The notes: generated by a model from the sequence alone, not told the origin. A DNA stretch of 64,000 bases from Paenibacillus sp. JDR-2 (GCF_000023585.1 NC_012914.1:6393501-6457500), one strand, 5' to 3'. Shown: positions 9,206 to 18,471, counted from the stretch's first letter. Numbers and translations: made by a program.

Positions 9206-10705
9206 TTATTTGCCTTGAGCGGCTTTCCAAGCGTCGAGCTGCGTTTGCGCTTCGGCCATGATTTTGCCAAGACCCGCGTCGTTCAGCTTCTTGATTGCTT
9301 GCGGCAAGTATTTCTCCGGATCGACGGTACCCGTCATGAGCGGCGCCCAGAAGGATTCCTTCGCGTTTTGCACGGCTGCGATCTCGCTCGACACTTTCGT
9401 CGGATCGAAGTTGAAGCCGAGCAGAGCCGCAGGTTTGCCTGCATCGTTGTATTTCTTGAACTGCTCCCATTTGTCTGCAGGATCGCCCGGGTTCAGGTGA
9501 GTGATCATAATGTTGCCAAGCGCGAACGTTGGCATGTCGTAGTTCTTGGACTCAGGAAGATTCTCCATGTAGTCGCCGTCTGTTACTTTGTAGTGCGTGC
9601 CTTCGATGCCGGAGTCGACCATGTTGCGAAGAACCGGATCGGTGTTCAGCAGGTTCAGGAATTCCATCGCTTTCTCTTTATGCTTCGAGTTCGCGGAGAT
9701 CGCTTGCATGGAACCCATAACCGATTGGTTGTAGATCAGCGCGTCGCTCATAGGCGTCGATACGATCGGATAGCCGTAGCTGGTCGACCATACGTTGTCC
9801 GCGAACGGCTGCGTTGTCGCTTTGTCGGCGAACCATTTGCCCGTCGCCTGCACGTCCGAGGACGATTCCAGCGTCGCGGCTTCCGTCGGAACGTAGCCGG
9901 CCAGGTAGTATTTGTGCATCGTTTCGAGCGCTTGCTTCATTTCTGGCGTTTCGAATACGTTTACGATTTTGTAGCTGGCGTCGTCGAGCTTCACGGCCAG
10001 CGGGAATTTCTCGATCAGGTAGTCGTATGGAATGTACGGCGTGAAGGTCTTGTCCACTTGCAGCGGAGTCACGTCCGGGTTGTTTTGTTTAACTGTCTTG
10101 AGCAGCGGCTCCAGGCTTTCCAGGGAACGCACGTCCGTGATGCTCAGCTTATTCTCGTCAAGAATGTTCTTGTTGAAGCGCCATACCTCGGATGTCGGAA
10201 GTTCTTTGTTTGCCGGTACGCCGTAGTTTTTGCCGTCGACTTTGGAACCGCTAAGGAAGGCAGGGTTCAGCGTATCGGTAATGCCTTTGCCGTATTGCGT
10301 CAGCAGATCGTCGATCGGAGCGAAAGCCCCTTTACGCGCGTTTTGCACGTAATCGAATGCCCATGCAGCGGTGAACATGATGTCCATGTCCGCGCCGGAA
10401 GCCGTCAGTACCTGCATCTTCTGGTTGTAATCGCCCCAGTCGATCATTGTCATTTTTACTGTTGCGCCGATTTTTTCTTTCGTGTATTCGCTAACCGCTT
10501 CCATGACTTTGTCGACGTCTTTTTGCGGTGTGCCGATTGTGTACCAGTTCAATTCAACCGGTTTTGCGTTGCTGCCCGAGTTGCCTGACGAAGATGTGTT
10601 GTTATTCGCGGCCGTATTGCCGCCGTTGCTTCCGCATGCGCTCAGCAAGAGCATGACGGCCATCGCGGATGTCAGGCCGATCGATGCCTTTTTACGGATT
10701 CCCAT
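9206..10705 (-). CDS. Sugar-binding lipoprotein of the mannoside transporter
   Basis: This 499-residue extracellular solute-binding protein delivers oligosaccharides to the two downstream permeases. It begins with a lipoprotein signal (LLLSACGS, lipid-modified Cys25), then a Gly/Asn/Ser-rich linker to about residue 45, then the binding domain. The start ATG follows GGGAGG. It lacks the DPNGNGKADEIP calcium-loop-like motif found in the other two LplA-like binding proteins here (18548-20188 and 52737-54335), so it belongs to a different subgroup. It has its own promoter region at 10763-10822, just after the two-component genes, which suggests strong induction by that system. Confidence 0.93.
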   Translation of the reverse strand: MGIRKKASIGLTSAMAVMLLLSACGSNGGNTAANNNTSSSGNSGSNAKPVELNWYTIGTPQKDVDKVMEAVSEYTKEKIGATVKMTMIDWGDYNQKMQVLTASGADMDIMFTAAWAFDYVQNARKGAFAPIDDLLTQYGKGITDTLNPAFLSGSKVDGKNYGVPANKELPTSEVWRFNKNILDENKLSITDVRSLESLEPLLKTVKQNNPDVTPLQVDKTFTPYIPYDYLIEKFPLAVKLDDASYKIVNVFETPEMKQALETMHKYYLAGYVPTEAATLESSSDVQATGKWFADKATTQPFADNVWSTSYGYPIVSTPMSDALIYNQSVMGSMQAISANSKHKEKAMEFLNLLNTDPVLRNMVDSGIEGTHYKVTDGDYMENLPESKNYDMPTFALGNIMITHLNPGDPADKWEQFKKYNDAGKPAALLGFNFDPTKVSSEIAAVQNAKESFWAPLMTGTVDPEKYLPQAIKKLNDAGLGKIMAEAQTQLDAWKAAQGK

Positions 10706-10762
10706 TGGTGTTGCCTCCCTTTTGTCTGTGTAGCAAATTCAGTAGTCGCGACTTCTTGCTAC

Positions 10763-10780
10763 TTCATCTTAGAAGATGAA
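10763..10780. promoter_or_regulatory. Perfect inverted repeat in the leader of the binding-protein gene
   Basis: TTCATCTTAGAAGATGAA is an 8-bp perfect dyad with a 2-base centre. It lies just downstream of the predicted start site of the binding-protein promoter. It could be an operator for an unknown repressor or an RNA hairpin in the 5' leader. Confidence 0.45.
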
Positions 10781-10790
10781 AACATTTTCA
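10777..10790. promoter_or_regulatory. cre-like site (CcpA) at the mannoside promoter
   Basis: TGAAAACATTTTCA fits the cre consensus TGNAANCGNTNNCA except that the central CG is CA. It covers the predicted transcription start of the binding-protein promoter, a position where CcpA would repress. Confidence 0.45.
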
Positions 10791-10793
10791 AAA

Positions 10794-10822
10794 ATAATAG
10801 AAAACAAAGATTAAGTGTACAA
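10794..10822 (-). promoter_or_regulatory. Promoter of the mannoside transporter operon
   Basis: On the minus strand TTGTAC (10817-10822) and TATTAT (10794-10799) are separated by 17 bases, a good sigma-A match. Transcription would start near 10787 and run into the binding-protein gene. Confidence 0.6.
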
Positions 10823-10856
10823 AATAAAGAAAGGAACCGCTAATGGCGCCTAGGCG

Positions 10857-12398
10857 TCACAGCAGCTCCTTAAAATCGCCCGGCACCATCCCGACATGCT
10901 TCTTGAACTGCTTGTAGAAGTAGCCTGTCTCCCAGTACCCGACCTGTCTCGCGATCTCGTTCACCTTAAGCCGGCTGTCCGCCAGCAGTTCCTTCGCTTT
11001 GTCGATACGATATTTATTCAGGTAATCCGTGAACGTATCCCCCGTCTGCTTGTTGAAGAGCTGCCCGAGGTAATTGGGGTGAATGTGGAACTGCAGCCCA
11101 AGCGACTTTAGCGTCAGCGCCTCGGCATAATGCTCATGGATGTAGCGCAACGCCTGCTTGATGACGGGACTCATGTCCTCCCCGGAGAACGAATCGGCCG
11201 CGAAGAAAGCCGCCGTCCGTACGGCATTTTCCACGCCTTCGAGCGTTGCCGCGCTTACCGCTTGGTCGAGTGCGTCTTGGAACACCTCCGCGGCATCCGC
11301 GCGTCCGAGCTTGTCGACTTCGATCTTCATCAGGATCATGAGCTCAATGGCAGCCCCTCTCGCCCGGATGGGATGCAAGCCTTCCGCCAGCCGAATAGAC
11401 GCAAAATCACGGTCGATTACCTCCGCCAGCTCACCCTTGTCCTTGGCGAGGATGGGCCTCGCATACGCCTCCCATTCGAACAAGCCCGAAGGAAGAGACG
11501 CCGTTTCCGCGGAAATGTCCGCATAATCGAGCAAATGCCGGTCATGCCGCACCAGGAAAAATTGCTGCGCTTTACGCGCCTCTGCGTAGCTTGCGTCGGC
11601 ATCGGCCGTTGCCACGATCCCGCCGAGTGCGATCTGCGGGCCAAGCTGCCTGTTTTCCCATTTGTCCGCTGCTCTTTCCAAAGCTTCCGTTACCTTAGCT
11701 TGATTCCGCTTGCCCTCGTTTATGCAGCAGACGGCGACCAACTCTCCTTCATCGTTGATAAAGGGAACAAGAGACAAGCCGTCCGTCTCTTCGGACAAGA
11801 GATCCGCGATACAGTTGTCCAGGCCGTAACCCGCGACACCACCCTGTTCAGGGCGAAAACGGATGATCGCCAGCGCCGCAAACGGCTTCGAGAGATCGAT
11901 GCCAAGGAGCGCCGTCCGTTCCGTCAGCTCGGGCAATGCAATCCGCCCGTTTACCCACCTGGTCATGACGTTGTCGCGCAGGATGCCGATCTCGTCTTCC
12001 CCCAACGGCTTTTCCGGCTTGTCCGCCTCCAGCTTCCGTACCGTATCCGTCAGCGTCGCCTCCAGCTCTCCGAAGTTAATCGGCTTGAGCAGGTAGTTCT
12101 CGATGCCAAGGCGCATGCCTTCCTTGAGATAATTAAATTCGTTGAACCCGCTCAGGATGATCACCTTCAATTGCGGCTGCAGTTCCCGCGCTTTGCGGAT
12201 CAGTTCAAGCCCGGTCATGATCGGCATCGAGATGTCGGTGATGAGCAAGTCGACCGGCAGCTCGCGCAGACGCTCCAGCGCTTCCTCGCCGTCTTCGGCG
12301 CTGCCGACGACCTCGAGGCCAAAGGCGGACCAATCGACGGCGTCGCTTAAGCCTTCCGTGATAAACGGTTCGTCATCCACAAGCAAAACTTTATACAT
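10857..12398 (-). CDS. YesN-type response regulator (REC plus AraC HTH)
   Basis: This 513-residue regulator controls the adjacent mannoside operon. The N-terminal receiver domain (about 1-125) has the acidic pair DDE at 8-10 and the phosphorylation site Asp55 in LLITDISMP. A variable middle region follows, and two AraC-type helix-turn-helix motifs lie at about 415-513, ending in the VGYWETGYFYKQFKK signature. Its start overlaps the kinase gene by 8 bases. Proteins of this type bind direct repeats near promoters of neighbouring ABC transporter genes; the promoter at 10794-10822 is the obvious target, although no clear direct repeat was found there. Confidence 0.94.
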   Translation of the reverse strand: MYKVLLVDDEPFITEGLSDAVDWSAFGLEVVGSAEDGEEALERLRELPVDLLITDISMPIMTGLELIRKARELQPQLKVIILSGFNEFNYLKEGMRLGIENYLLKPINFGELEATLTDTVRKLEADKPEKPLGEDEIGILRDNVMTRWVNGRIALPELTERTALLGIDLSKPFAALAIIRFRPEQGGVAGYGLDNCIADLLSEETDGLSLVPFINDEGELVAVCCINEGKRNQAKVTEALERAADKWENRQLGPQIALGGIVATADADASYAEARKAQQFFLVRHDRHLLDYADISAETASLPSGLFEWEAYARPILAKDKGELAEVIDRDFASIRLAEGLHPIRARGAAIELMILMKIEVDKLGRADAAEVFQDALDQAVSAATLEGVENAVRTAAFFAADSFSGEDMSPVIKQALRYIHEHYAEALTLKSLGLQFHIHPNYLGQLFNKQTGDTFTDYLNKYRIDKAKELLADSRLKVNEIARQVGYWETGYFYKQFKKHVGMVPGDFKELL

Positions 12399-14220
12399 CG
12401 CCAGTTTCCTCCTGTTGTTCAGCCGCGGGCCAGATCACCGTCACCGATGTTCCCTTCCCGGGCGTGCTTTCTATGCTTAACCCATAGCCGGGTCCGTGCA
12501 CCAGTTCAATCCGCTCGTGCACGCTGCGCAGCCCGAAGGACTGCTGTTCCTCGGTTTCCGGCATCTTTAGACGGCGCATGATATGCGCGAGCTGCTCAGG
12601 ATCAATGCCTTTGCCGTTGTCGCGTATCCGAACCCGGATCAGGCCGTGCTCTTGCGCGGCTTCGATAGTCAGGCGGTTGTTCTTACGCCGGGAATCCATC
12701 CCGTGCACGATATAGTTCTCCACGATTGGCTGCAGCAGGAGCTTTGCAACCGGAACGCGCAGCAGCTCCTCCTCGCATTCGACTTCGTAGGCGAATTTGT
12801 CTTTGTAGCGGATCCGGAAAAGCTCCAGATACAGCCTGCACATCTCAAGCTCTTCGCCAAGCGTGTTCTCCGCCTTCGCGCTGACCGAGTTGCGGAACAG
12901 CACCGCGAGGCTGTAGATCATCTCGCCGACGTCGACCGCGCCCTGGGACATCGCCCGCATCCGGATAACCTCCAGCGTGTTGTAAAGAAAATGCGGGTTT
13001 ATCCTCGCCTGCAAGGCAGCAAGCTCCGTTTGCTTATGCCTCAGCTCCGCCTTGTATTCCCGGTCGATATGCCGGCCCAGCTCGTCGAGCATTTCGTTAA
13101 AGCTCTGGGAGATCTGCCCGAGCTCGTCTTCGCGGGCATCCTGCAGGCGGGCGGTGAGATTGCCGCCCTCCACCTTCCGCATGAAATGCACGATCCGGTT
13201 CGTCCGCCTCGAGATATTGACGATCACGATGGACGGAATGATCACCGCAACGACAATGCAGATCGAACTGATCAGAATGATTGTCCGTTTGAGGCCGGCG
13301 TACGCCTCGGCCATTGCGCTCTTGGGCGTAATGCCAACAACGAAATAGCCGGCTTTGTTCTGCGTCAGCGTGGAGATGTACGACGGCTCGTCGAGCATGC
13401 CGGTTTCCTTCAGGGAGCCGATTTGCTTCATGTACGGAAAGATCTGTCCGTAGTATCGGTTCGCGGAATCGGACAGCACCTGCCCATCCTGCGACAGTAC
13501 CAGAATCTCGCCCTTGAGAGGGGTCCGTTGCTGATCAAGCGACCGGTTCACCATGCCGGAATCGAAATATACGAGCAGTTGTCCGATGTTCTTGAGCGTA
13601 TTCTTATCGTTTACCTGGACGCGCATGGAATACAGCTGCGAGTTCCATTGGCCGATCAGCCCGCGAATCCAAATGTTCGGCGTCGCAGCCGCCGGCCCTT
13701 CCGCCGCCATGATCTCGGGAATGTACGAGCGGGTCGGATTGGTTTTGTACAGACGCCGCGGGCCGTTTCGATTAAAAGCGTACAGCTGCTGCATGTCCGT
13801 GCTGTACAGCAGGATATTCTGGATGTCGGGATCGGCATCCATCCGGTCCGCGAGATAGCTCAGAATATCAACCGCGCTTTCGTTGCCGCCCGCGTAATTC
13901 TGGTCGAGCATGTACTGAGCGTATTCGCTGTAGGAATGCCGCAGAAAGTAAGAGGCATTGCTCGCGAGCAGGCTGTTGCGGTAGATGTCCTGTACCGTGT
14001 TCTGTACCCAGTCGTACTTCTGCTCCATATAGCGGTTCACCCGCTCCATGGCCTGCTTCTGATTGTTCAGCTCGCTGTTCACGATGGAATCGGATATGAG
14101 ACCGAAGAGCAGGTACGAGAGCGTGATGATCGTCAAATTCACGATAAGCGCGAAGACGAGAATGACTTTGACGAACAGGTTGTTCTGTATATAGTTTCGG
14201 TAGATTTTCCGGAATCTCAA
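12391..14220 (-). CDS. YesM-type sensor histidine kinase
   Basis: This 609-residue membrane kinase has a first membrane helix at about 18-40, an extracellular sensor region at about 41-310 and a second helix at about 312-335. A HAMP domain at about 336-390 and a His_kinase domain follow. INPHFLYNT carries the phosphorylated His410; LQPIVENYIVHG (Asn502) and DNGKGID are the ATP-binding boxes. Such kinases sense extracellular sugars, often through a binding protein, and phosphorylate the partner encoded next to them. It is the first gene of the leftward mannoside cluster. The 160-base gap to the divergent esterase gene must hold its promoter, which I could not define. Confidence 0.94.
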   Translation of the reverse strand: MRFRKIYRNYIQNNLFVKVILVFALIVNLTIITLSYLLFGLISDSIVNSELNNQKQAMERVNRYMEQKYDWVQNTVQDIYRNSLLASNASYFLRHSYSEYAQYMLDQNYAGGNESAVDILSYLADRMDADPDIQNILLYSTDMQQLYAFNRNGPRRLYKTNPTRSYIPEIMAAEGPAAATPNIWIRGLIGQWNSQLYSMRVQVNDKNTLKNIGQLLVYFDSGMVNRSLDQQRTPLKGEILVLSQDGQVLSDSANRYYGQIFPYMKQIGSLKETGMLDEPSYISTLTQNKAGYFVVGITPKSAMAEAYAGLKRTIILISSICIVVAVIIPSIVIVNISRRTNRIVHFMRKVEGGNLTARLQDAREDELGQISQSFNEMLDELGRHIDREYKAELRHKQTELAALQARINPHFLYNTLEVIRMRAMSQGAVDVGEMIYSLAVLFRNSVSAKAENTLGEELEMCRLYLELFRIRYKDKFAYEVECEEELLRVPVAKLLLQPIVENYIVHGMDSRRKNNRLTIEAAQEHGLIRVRIRDNGKGIDPEQLAHIMRRLKMPETEEQQSFGLRSVHERIELVHGPGYGLSIESTPGKGTSVTVIWPAAEQQEETGDV

Positions 14221-14380
14221 ACGCCCGTGCCCTCTCTCGTCGATAGTTAGGATTTGCCGCCATTATAACATTAAGCACGGAGCCGCGCCTAACACCGGAA
14301 GAAACATAAAGTCCATTGCATTCCGGAAGGTCCCCGCGTTAAGATTTTCGTAAATACATTTACTAGGAGAGTCACCCTTA

Positions 14381-15214
14381 ATGATTAACGTACCTTTGCC
14401 TTGGAGAGAAGTGCTTGCAAACGAAGCTGCTCACACGATTACCGGGGATGTCCGGATTATCGAAGAATTCCCGATTCCGCAGCTGCAGACGGTTCGCAGA
14501 GTTTGGATTTATTTGCCGAAAAGCTATGACAAAGGGGATCGCAGCTACCCTGTCCTCTACATGCATGACGGCCAGAATGTATTCAATCAAGCAACATCCT
14601 GGGGCAGCGAATGGGGCGTTGACGAGACGTTGGAGCAGATGGCGCCGGAGGATTCCGCATTCGAATCTATCGTAGTCGCCGTTGATCATGGCGGCGATAA
14701 GCGCAACAATGAGTATAACTTCACGGTTAACGCCGAATACGGCTTTGGAGGCCAAGGAGAAGGGTACGCCGCATTCCTGGCGGAGACGCTCAAACCCTAT
14801 ATCGACAGCCATTACCGAACGCTCCCTGAACCGGGGCATACGATGATTGCCGGAAGCTCGTTCGGCGCCTACATTTCCCTGTATACCGCCATCCGCTATC
14901 CGGATCTTTTTGGCCGCGTGGGCGGGATTTCCTTCGTCATGTGGCAGGACAACGGAGCGATTATTCAATTGATCCAACAGGCAGCCCTCTCCCCTTCGCT
15001 CCGCGTTTACCTAAGCATTGGAGAACTGGAAACCGACACTCCCGACTTTAACAAACTCGCCAATGAACATGTTGCGCTCGCCCATCACACGATCATAGCA
15101 GCCGGGGTTCCGGAAAGCCGCGTACGATTCGATTTTATTCCCGGCGGAGAGCACAACGAAGCCACTTGGAGCAAGCTGTTCCCTGAGGTATACCGTTGGC
15201 TGCTGCAGCCATAA
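14381..15214 (+). CDS. Esterase D-like alpha/beta hydrolase
   Basis: This 277-residue cytoplasmic protein belongs to the putative esterase family (PF00756). The nucleophile elbow GSSFG, the acid region GELETD and the catalytic His in GGEHNE are all present, as is the early motif YPVLYMHDGQNVF. Related proteins hydrolyse acyl esters on sugars or siderophores. The start ATG follows AGGAGA. It is divergent from the mannoside kinase gene, so deacylation of sugars imported by that locus is possible but unproven. Confidence 0.85.
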   Translation: MINVPLPWREVLANEAAHTITGDVRIIEEFPIPQLQTVRRVWIYLPKSYDKGDRSYPVLYMHDGQNVFNQATSWGSEWGVDETLEQMAPEDSAFESIVVAVDHGGDKRNNEYNFTVNAEYGFGGQGEGYAAFLAETLKPYIDSHYRTLPEPGHTMIAGSSFGAYISLYTAIRYPDLFGRVGGISFVMWQDNGAIIQLIQQAALSPSLRVYLSIGELETDTPDFNKLANEHVALAHHTIIAAGVPESRVRFDFIPGGEHNEATWSKLFPEVYRWLLQP

Positions 15215-15284
15215 ACAGGAAATCTAATCCTAATACCCCATCCATATCCAACCGATATAGTTAGAATAGGGAGGGATAGAGAAA

Positions 15285-15959
15285 ATGAAAAAGACAATTG
15301 CGCTAACCGCGCTCGCCGCTTTGCTGCTAGCAGGATGCTCGAACGGTGCGAATAAAAATGAAGCCGCGACAGGGAACAACGCTTCCTCGAACGCAGGAAC
15401 AGCAGCAACCCCGGCAAATTCGAGCAACGCGGAAACGAAAACGGACGGTGGACAGATCGAGGTGGACAAGGGGCTGTTAAACACGGAGCTCACGCTGCCC
15501 GCCAGCTTCTTCGAGGGCGATGAGCGAACAAGCGATCAAATCATTGCGGACGTAAAGAGCAAAGGCGTGAAGGAAGTTACGGCTAATGCGGACGGCTCGT
15601 ACACGTACAAAATGTCCAAATCCGTCTATAACGACATGCTGAAAGAAACGGAAAAAGGCGTTCTCGACTACACGGAAAAAATGACGGACGGCACGACGTT
15701 CCAATCGATCAAGAGTGTCGACCATAACAAGGCCCTCTCCGAGTTTACCGTTACCGTAGACAAAGCAGCGTTCGAATCAAGCTTCGACGCTTTCGCCGGG
15801 CTTGGCCTCGGGGTAAGCGCAATGATGTATCAAGCGTTCAGCGGCGTTGCTCAAGATAAGTACAAAATTACGATTCATTACAAGGATGCGGACACGAAGG
15901 AAGTGTTTAATACGGTCGTGTATCCCGACGTCTTGGACGATACGCAAAATGCGCAATAA
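15285..15959 (+). CDS. Lipoprotein of unknown function
   Basis: This 224-residue protein has a clear lipoprotein signal (ALLLAGCSNG, Cys18) and an Ala/Asn/Thr-rich linker to about residue 50. The mature domain has no motif I recognise; it is rich in Lys, Asp and Thr and contains the segments NADGSYTYKMSKSVY and YKITIHYKDADTKEVF. GGGAGG precedes the ATG. It lies 70 bases after the esterase and is followed by a hairpin. I assign no function. Confidence 0.8.
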   Translation: MKKTIALTALAALLLAGCSNGANKNEAATGNNASSNAGTAATPANSSNAETKTDGGQIEVDKGLLNTELTLPASFFEGDERTSDQIIADVKSKGVKEVTANADGSYTYKMSKSVYNDMLKETEKGVLDYTEKMTDGTTFQSIKSVDHNKALSEFTVTVDKAAFESSFDAFAGLGLGVSAMMYQAFSGVAQDKYKITIHYKDADTKEVFNTVVYPDVLDDTQNAQ

Positions 15960-15972
15960 GGCATGATTAAAA

Positions 15973-16002
15973 AGCCCGTCTCGCCGCAAAGCGAAACGGG
16001 CT
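15973..16002. terminator. Bidirectional terminator
   Basis: The arms AGCCCGTCTCGC and GCGAAACGGGCT form a stem with one mismatch. On the minus strand it is followed by five T residues; on the plus strand the T tract is weak. It lies between convergent genes. Confidence 0.6.
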
Positions 16003-16178
16003 CTTCGATCATTTCACTCCAGATCGCCGATTGTTTTACAAATAAACAGCTATCTCGCTAATTAATCCCTTTTTATTAGCTTCAATATAGGCTGTTAAAT
16101 GATCAAAAATGTTTTCTCTATTAGCGTAAACATAAAGCTTCTCTTCCGCTTTCTGAATACGGTCGTAGAATTGTCTTA

Positions 16179-16508
16179 TTACTGCTGCCTAATATAAGTA
16201 TCCCCCATATCCATCAGCCCTCTTACGAAAATACGCTTATGAGCTTTATCCCCTTTGTACGCGTACACCCATTCCGGCCAAATGTAATCGGTGATTCCTC
16301 TTTTCCTTCCCTCGGTGTAAGCTATACCGATTGTTTTTCCAAGATGGTCGGCGCTCGATCCTTCATAGGCATAACGATTATCCTCAAACACGATGGTGTC
16401 GCCTCTAATTTCGTATTTATCCACCCACACTCTAGTATTTAGAAAATAGAACGAGGCTGCAAGCAGAAGCAGAATAACGGCAGAAACCCAAATTTGCCGC
16501 ATTTTCAT
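16179..16508 (-). CDS. Small membrane-anchored protein of unknown function
   Basis: This 109-residue protein has one N-terminal membrane helix at about 7-25 (VSAVILLLLAASFYFL) and a hydrophilic domain of about 80 residues that should lie outside the cell (repeated Tyr, Asp and Lys, with IWPEWVYAYKGDK). No family is recognised. The ATG at 16508 has a poorly spaced upstream AGAGAGGA, so Met3 at 16502 is also possible. Base composition is more AT-rich than the neighbouring sugar loci. The 170 bases to its right and left show nothing else coding. Confidence 0.6.
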   Translation of the reverse strand: MKMRQIWVSAVILLLLAASFYFLNTRVWVDKYEIRGDTIVFEDNRYAYEGSSADHLGKTIGIAYTEGRKRGITDYIWPEWVYAYKGDKAHKRIFVRGLMDMGDTYIRQQ

Positions 16509-16604
16509 AGCTTAACGAGTTCATTCCTCTCTAAAAAAAATAAATATACTACCACTTAAATAATACCTTATAATGGAATTTAAATCTGTTGCCTGAAAAT
16601 AAAA

Positions 16605-16639
16605 AAAGGTACCTGCGTCCATTAAACGCAGATACCTTT
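16605..16639 (-). terminator. Terminator of the second sugar operon
   Basis: On the minus strand AAAGGTATCTGCGT pairs with ACGCAGGTACCTTT across a short loop and runs into a long T tract. It lies 12 bases after the stop codon of the Gfo/Idh gene. Confidence 0.85.
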
Positions 16640-16651
16640 ATCCCCAATAAC

Positions 16652-17701
16652 TCAAATCGCAATCGTACGCTTCTCTTCGCTCGCGCGAATGACCGCGTCG
16701 ATAATCTCCTGGTTGCGGTAGCCGTCCATAAAGCCGGGAAGGCTCTCCGATGCCGTACCGTCCAGCAGCGACAGGAAGTCGCCGTACTGAGTTACCCGGC
16801 ATCTCTCCGGCACGTTAATTACCGCTCTTGCCAGCTGGCCGGGCGCTTCCTCGCGAATCCAGATGATCTGATCCGGGTTCAGCGTCGACGCGTGCAGCGT
16901 ACCGGTGTCTCCATAGATCGATACTTCGTGCTGGTTGCCCGAGCCGATCGCATTCCGCGACGACTGGAAGATGCCGACTTCATCGCCGGACATTCGGGCC
17001 TGGAAGCTTACGAAGTCGTCGACCTCGATCTTCACCATCTGGCCCGTAGCCGGATCCGGACGCTCCGGAACCAGCGTGCGCATCTGCGCGGACAACTCCT
17101 TGAATTCCCCAAAGAGAAAACGAGCCATGTCGATCATATGCGAGCCTAGATCGCCAAGCGTTCCCGTGCCGGTAATGTCCTTGTTGAAGCGCCAAATATA
17201 CGGCGTCTGGTTCGGAACCGCTCCCCAGTCTTGCAGGTATTGGATCGCAAAGCTCCGCACCTTGCCCAGCTTCCCTTCCCGCACAAGCTCCCGCGCATAA
17301 CGGAATGCGGGCGTATAACGATAGCTGTATCCAACCATGCCGTTAACCGGCTGTTGCTCGTATAACTCGAGCAGCCCCGCTGCCTCCATGAATACGCGGG
17401 TGAACGGCTTCTCCGCGAGGTAAGGCTTGCCCGCCTGAAGGCAGGCGCGAACGATATCCGCGTGGACGTTATTGGGCGTCACCGATACGATCGCATCCAC
17501 ATCCGGGTCGTTAATCAGCTGTACAAAATCCCCGTATCGTTTGTCAGGCGCTATTCCCAGCAAATCGCCTTTCTCCGTCAAAGCTGCTTCATTGACATCG
17601 CTCACCGCAATAATAGCAAAGCGGCCCTCCTCGGCCATCCAACGGATATGCGAATGCGACATGCCGCCAAGACCAATCAATCCGATTCGATACTTTTTCA
17701 T
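16652..17701 (-). CDS. Gfo/Idh/MocA family oxidoreductase (ThuB-like)
   Basis: This 349-residue NAD(P)-dependent sugar dehydrogenase has the Rossmann motif GLIGLGGMSHSH at the N-terminus, the family motif AEKPFTR (catalytic Lys region) near residue 95 and GDLGSHMIDMARFL (conserved His) near residue 180. The ATG at 17701 is preferred over an upstream one at 17722 because GGGGAGAAGGG precedes it and the fold begins there. It follows a ThuA-like gene by 35 bases. In trehalose-using rhizobia, ThuB oxidises disaccharides at C3 and works with ThuA, so a similar oxidative route is likely for the imported sugar here. Confidence 0.88.
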   Translation of the reverse strand: MKKYRIGLIGLGGMSHSHIRWMAEEGRFAIIAVSDVNEAALTEKGDLLGIAPDKRYGDFVQLINDPDVDAIVSVTPNNVHADIVRACLQAGKPYLAEKPFTRVFMEAAGLLELYEQQPVNGMVGYSYRYTPAFRYARELVREGKLGKVRSFAIQYLQDWGAVPNQTPYIWRFNKDITGTGTLGDLGSHMIDMARFLFGEFKELSAQMRTLVPERPDPATGQMVKIEVDDFVSFQARMSGDEVGIFQSSRNAIGSGNQHEVSIYGDTGTLHASTLNPDQIIWIREEAPGQLARAVINVPERCRVTQYGDFLSLLDGTASESLPGFMDGYRNQEIIDAVIRASEEKRTIAI

Positions 17702-17736
17702 CGTAATCCCTTCTCCCCTCATGACTTGACCTTATG

Positions 17737-18471
17737 TCAGACCTTCACGCCAATCGGCTCAAGCGGCTGCACGTTGCCGCGTATAGGCAGCTCCCGCCGA
17801 ACCGGCTGCGCCCATTTAACCGCATTAACGATGACGCGCTGAATCGCCGGGTTATGGTAGGTCGGATACGTTTCGTGACCGGGTCTAAAATAAAACACCT
17901 TGCCGCTGCCGCGCGTATAAGCGCAGCCGCTTCGGAAGATTTCGCCGCCCTCGAACCAGCTTGCGAAGATAAGCTCATCCGGTGCCGGGATATCGAAATG
18001 CTCGCCGTACATTTCCTCTTCCGGCAGCTCGATATATTCCCCGATTCCTTCGGCGATCGGATGTCCCGGCGCAACAACCCAGAGACGCTCCTTCTCGTCG
18101 GCCTCGCGCCATTTCAGGCTGCAGCTTGTTCCCATCAGAGCTTTGAAAATTTTAGAATAATGACCGGAGTGAAGAACGATAAGCCCCATGCCGTCCAGCA
18201 CGCGCTGGTACACCTTGCCGACGATCTCATCCTGTACTTCGTCATGCGCGAGATGGCCCCACCAGATCAATACGTCGGTATTCGCCAGCAATTCATCGGT
18301 AAGTCCATGCTCCGGTTCGTCCAAAGTCGCCGTTCCCGCTTCCATCCCCGCTTCGGTCAAAAAGCGCGCAATAGCCTGATGGATGCCATCCGGATAAATC
18401 TCCTTCGCCTTGGGGTTCGTCCGTTCATGGCGATTCTCGTTCCATACGGTTACTCGCAGTTTGTCAGTCAT
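17737..18471 (-). CDS. ThuA-like protein
   Basis: This 244-residue protein of the ThuA family (PF06283) has a glutamine-amidotransferase-like fold. Typical features are VTVWNENRHE at the start, IHQAIARFL, DVLIWWGHLAHDEV, GLIVLHSGHYSKIF and GKVFYFRPGHETYPTYHNP near the end. ThuA proteins work beside sugar 3-dehydrogenases on trehalose and related glucosides; the exact reaction is not settled. It lies between the binding-protein gene and the Gfo/Idh gene in one operon, after a hairpin at 18510-18538 that should lower its expression relative to the transporter. Confidence 0.9.
   Translation of the reverse strand: MTDKLRVTVWNENRHERTNPKAKEIYPDGIHQAIARFLTEAGMEAGTATLDEPEHGLTDELLANTDVLIWWGHLAHDEVQDEIVGKVYQRVLDGMGLIVLHSGHYSKIFKALMGTSCSLKWREADEKERLWVVAPGHPIAEGIGEYIELPEEEMYGEHFDIPAPDELIFASWFEGGEIFRSGCAYTRGSGKVFYFRPGHETYPTYHNPAIQRVIVNAVKWAQPVRRELPIRGNVQPLEPIGVKV

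Noticed and set aside
12583..14250. Rightward frame of 555 codons opposite the first sensor kinase
   Set aside because: The leftward frame has all kinase boxes and correct operon overlap; the opposite frame has no recognisable domain.
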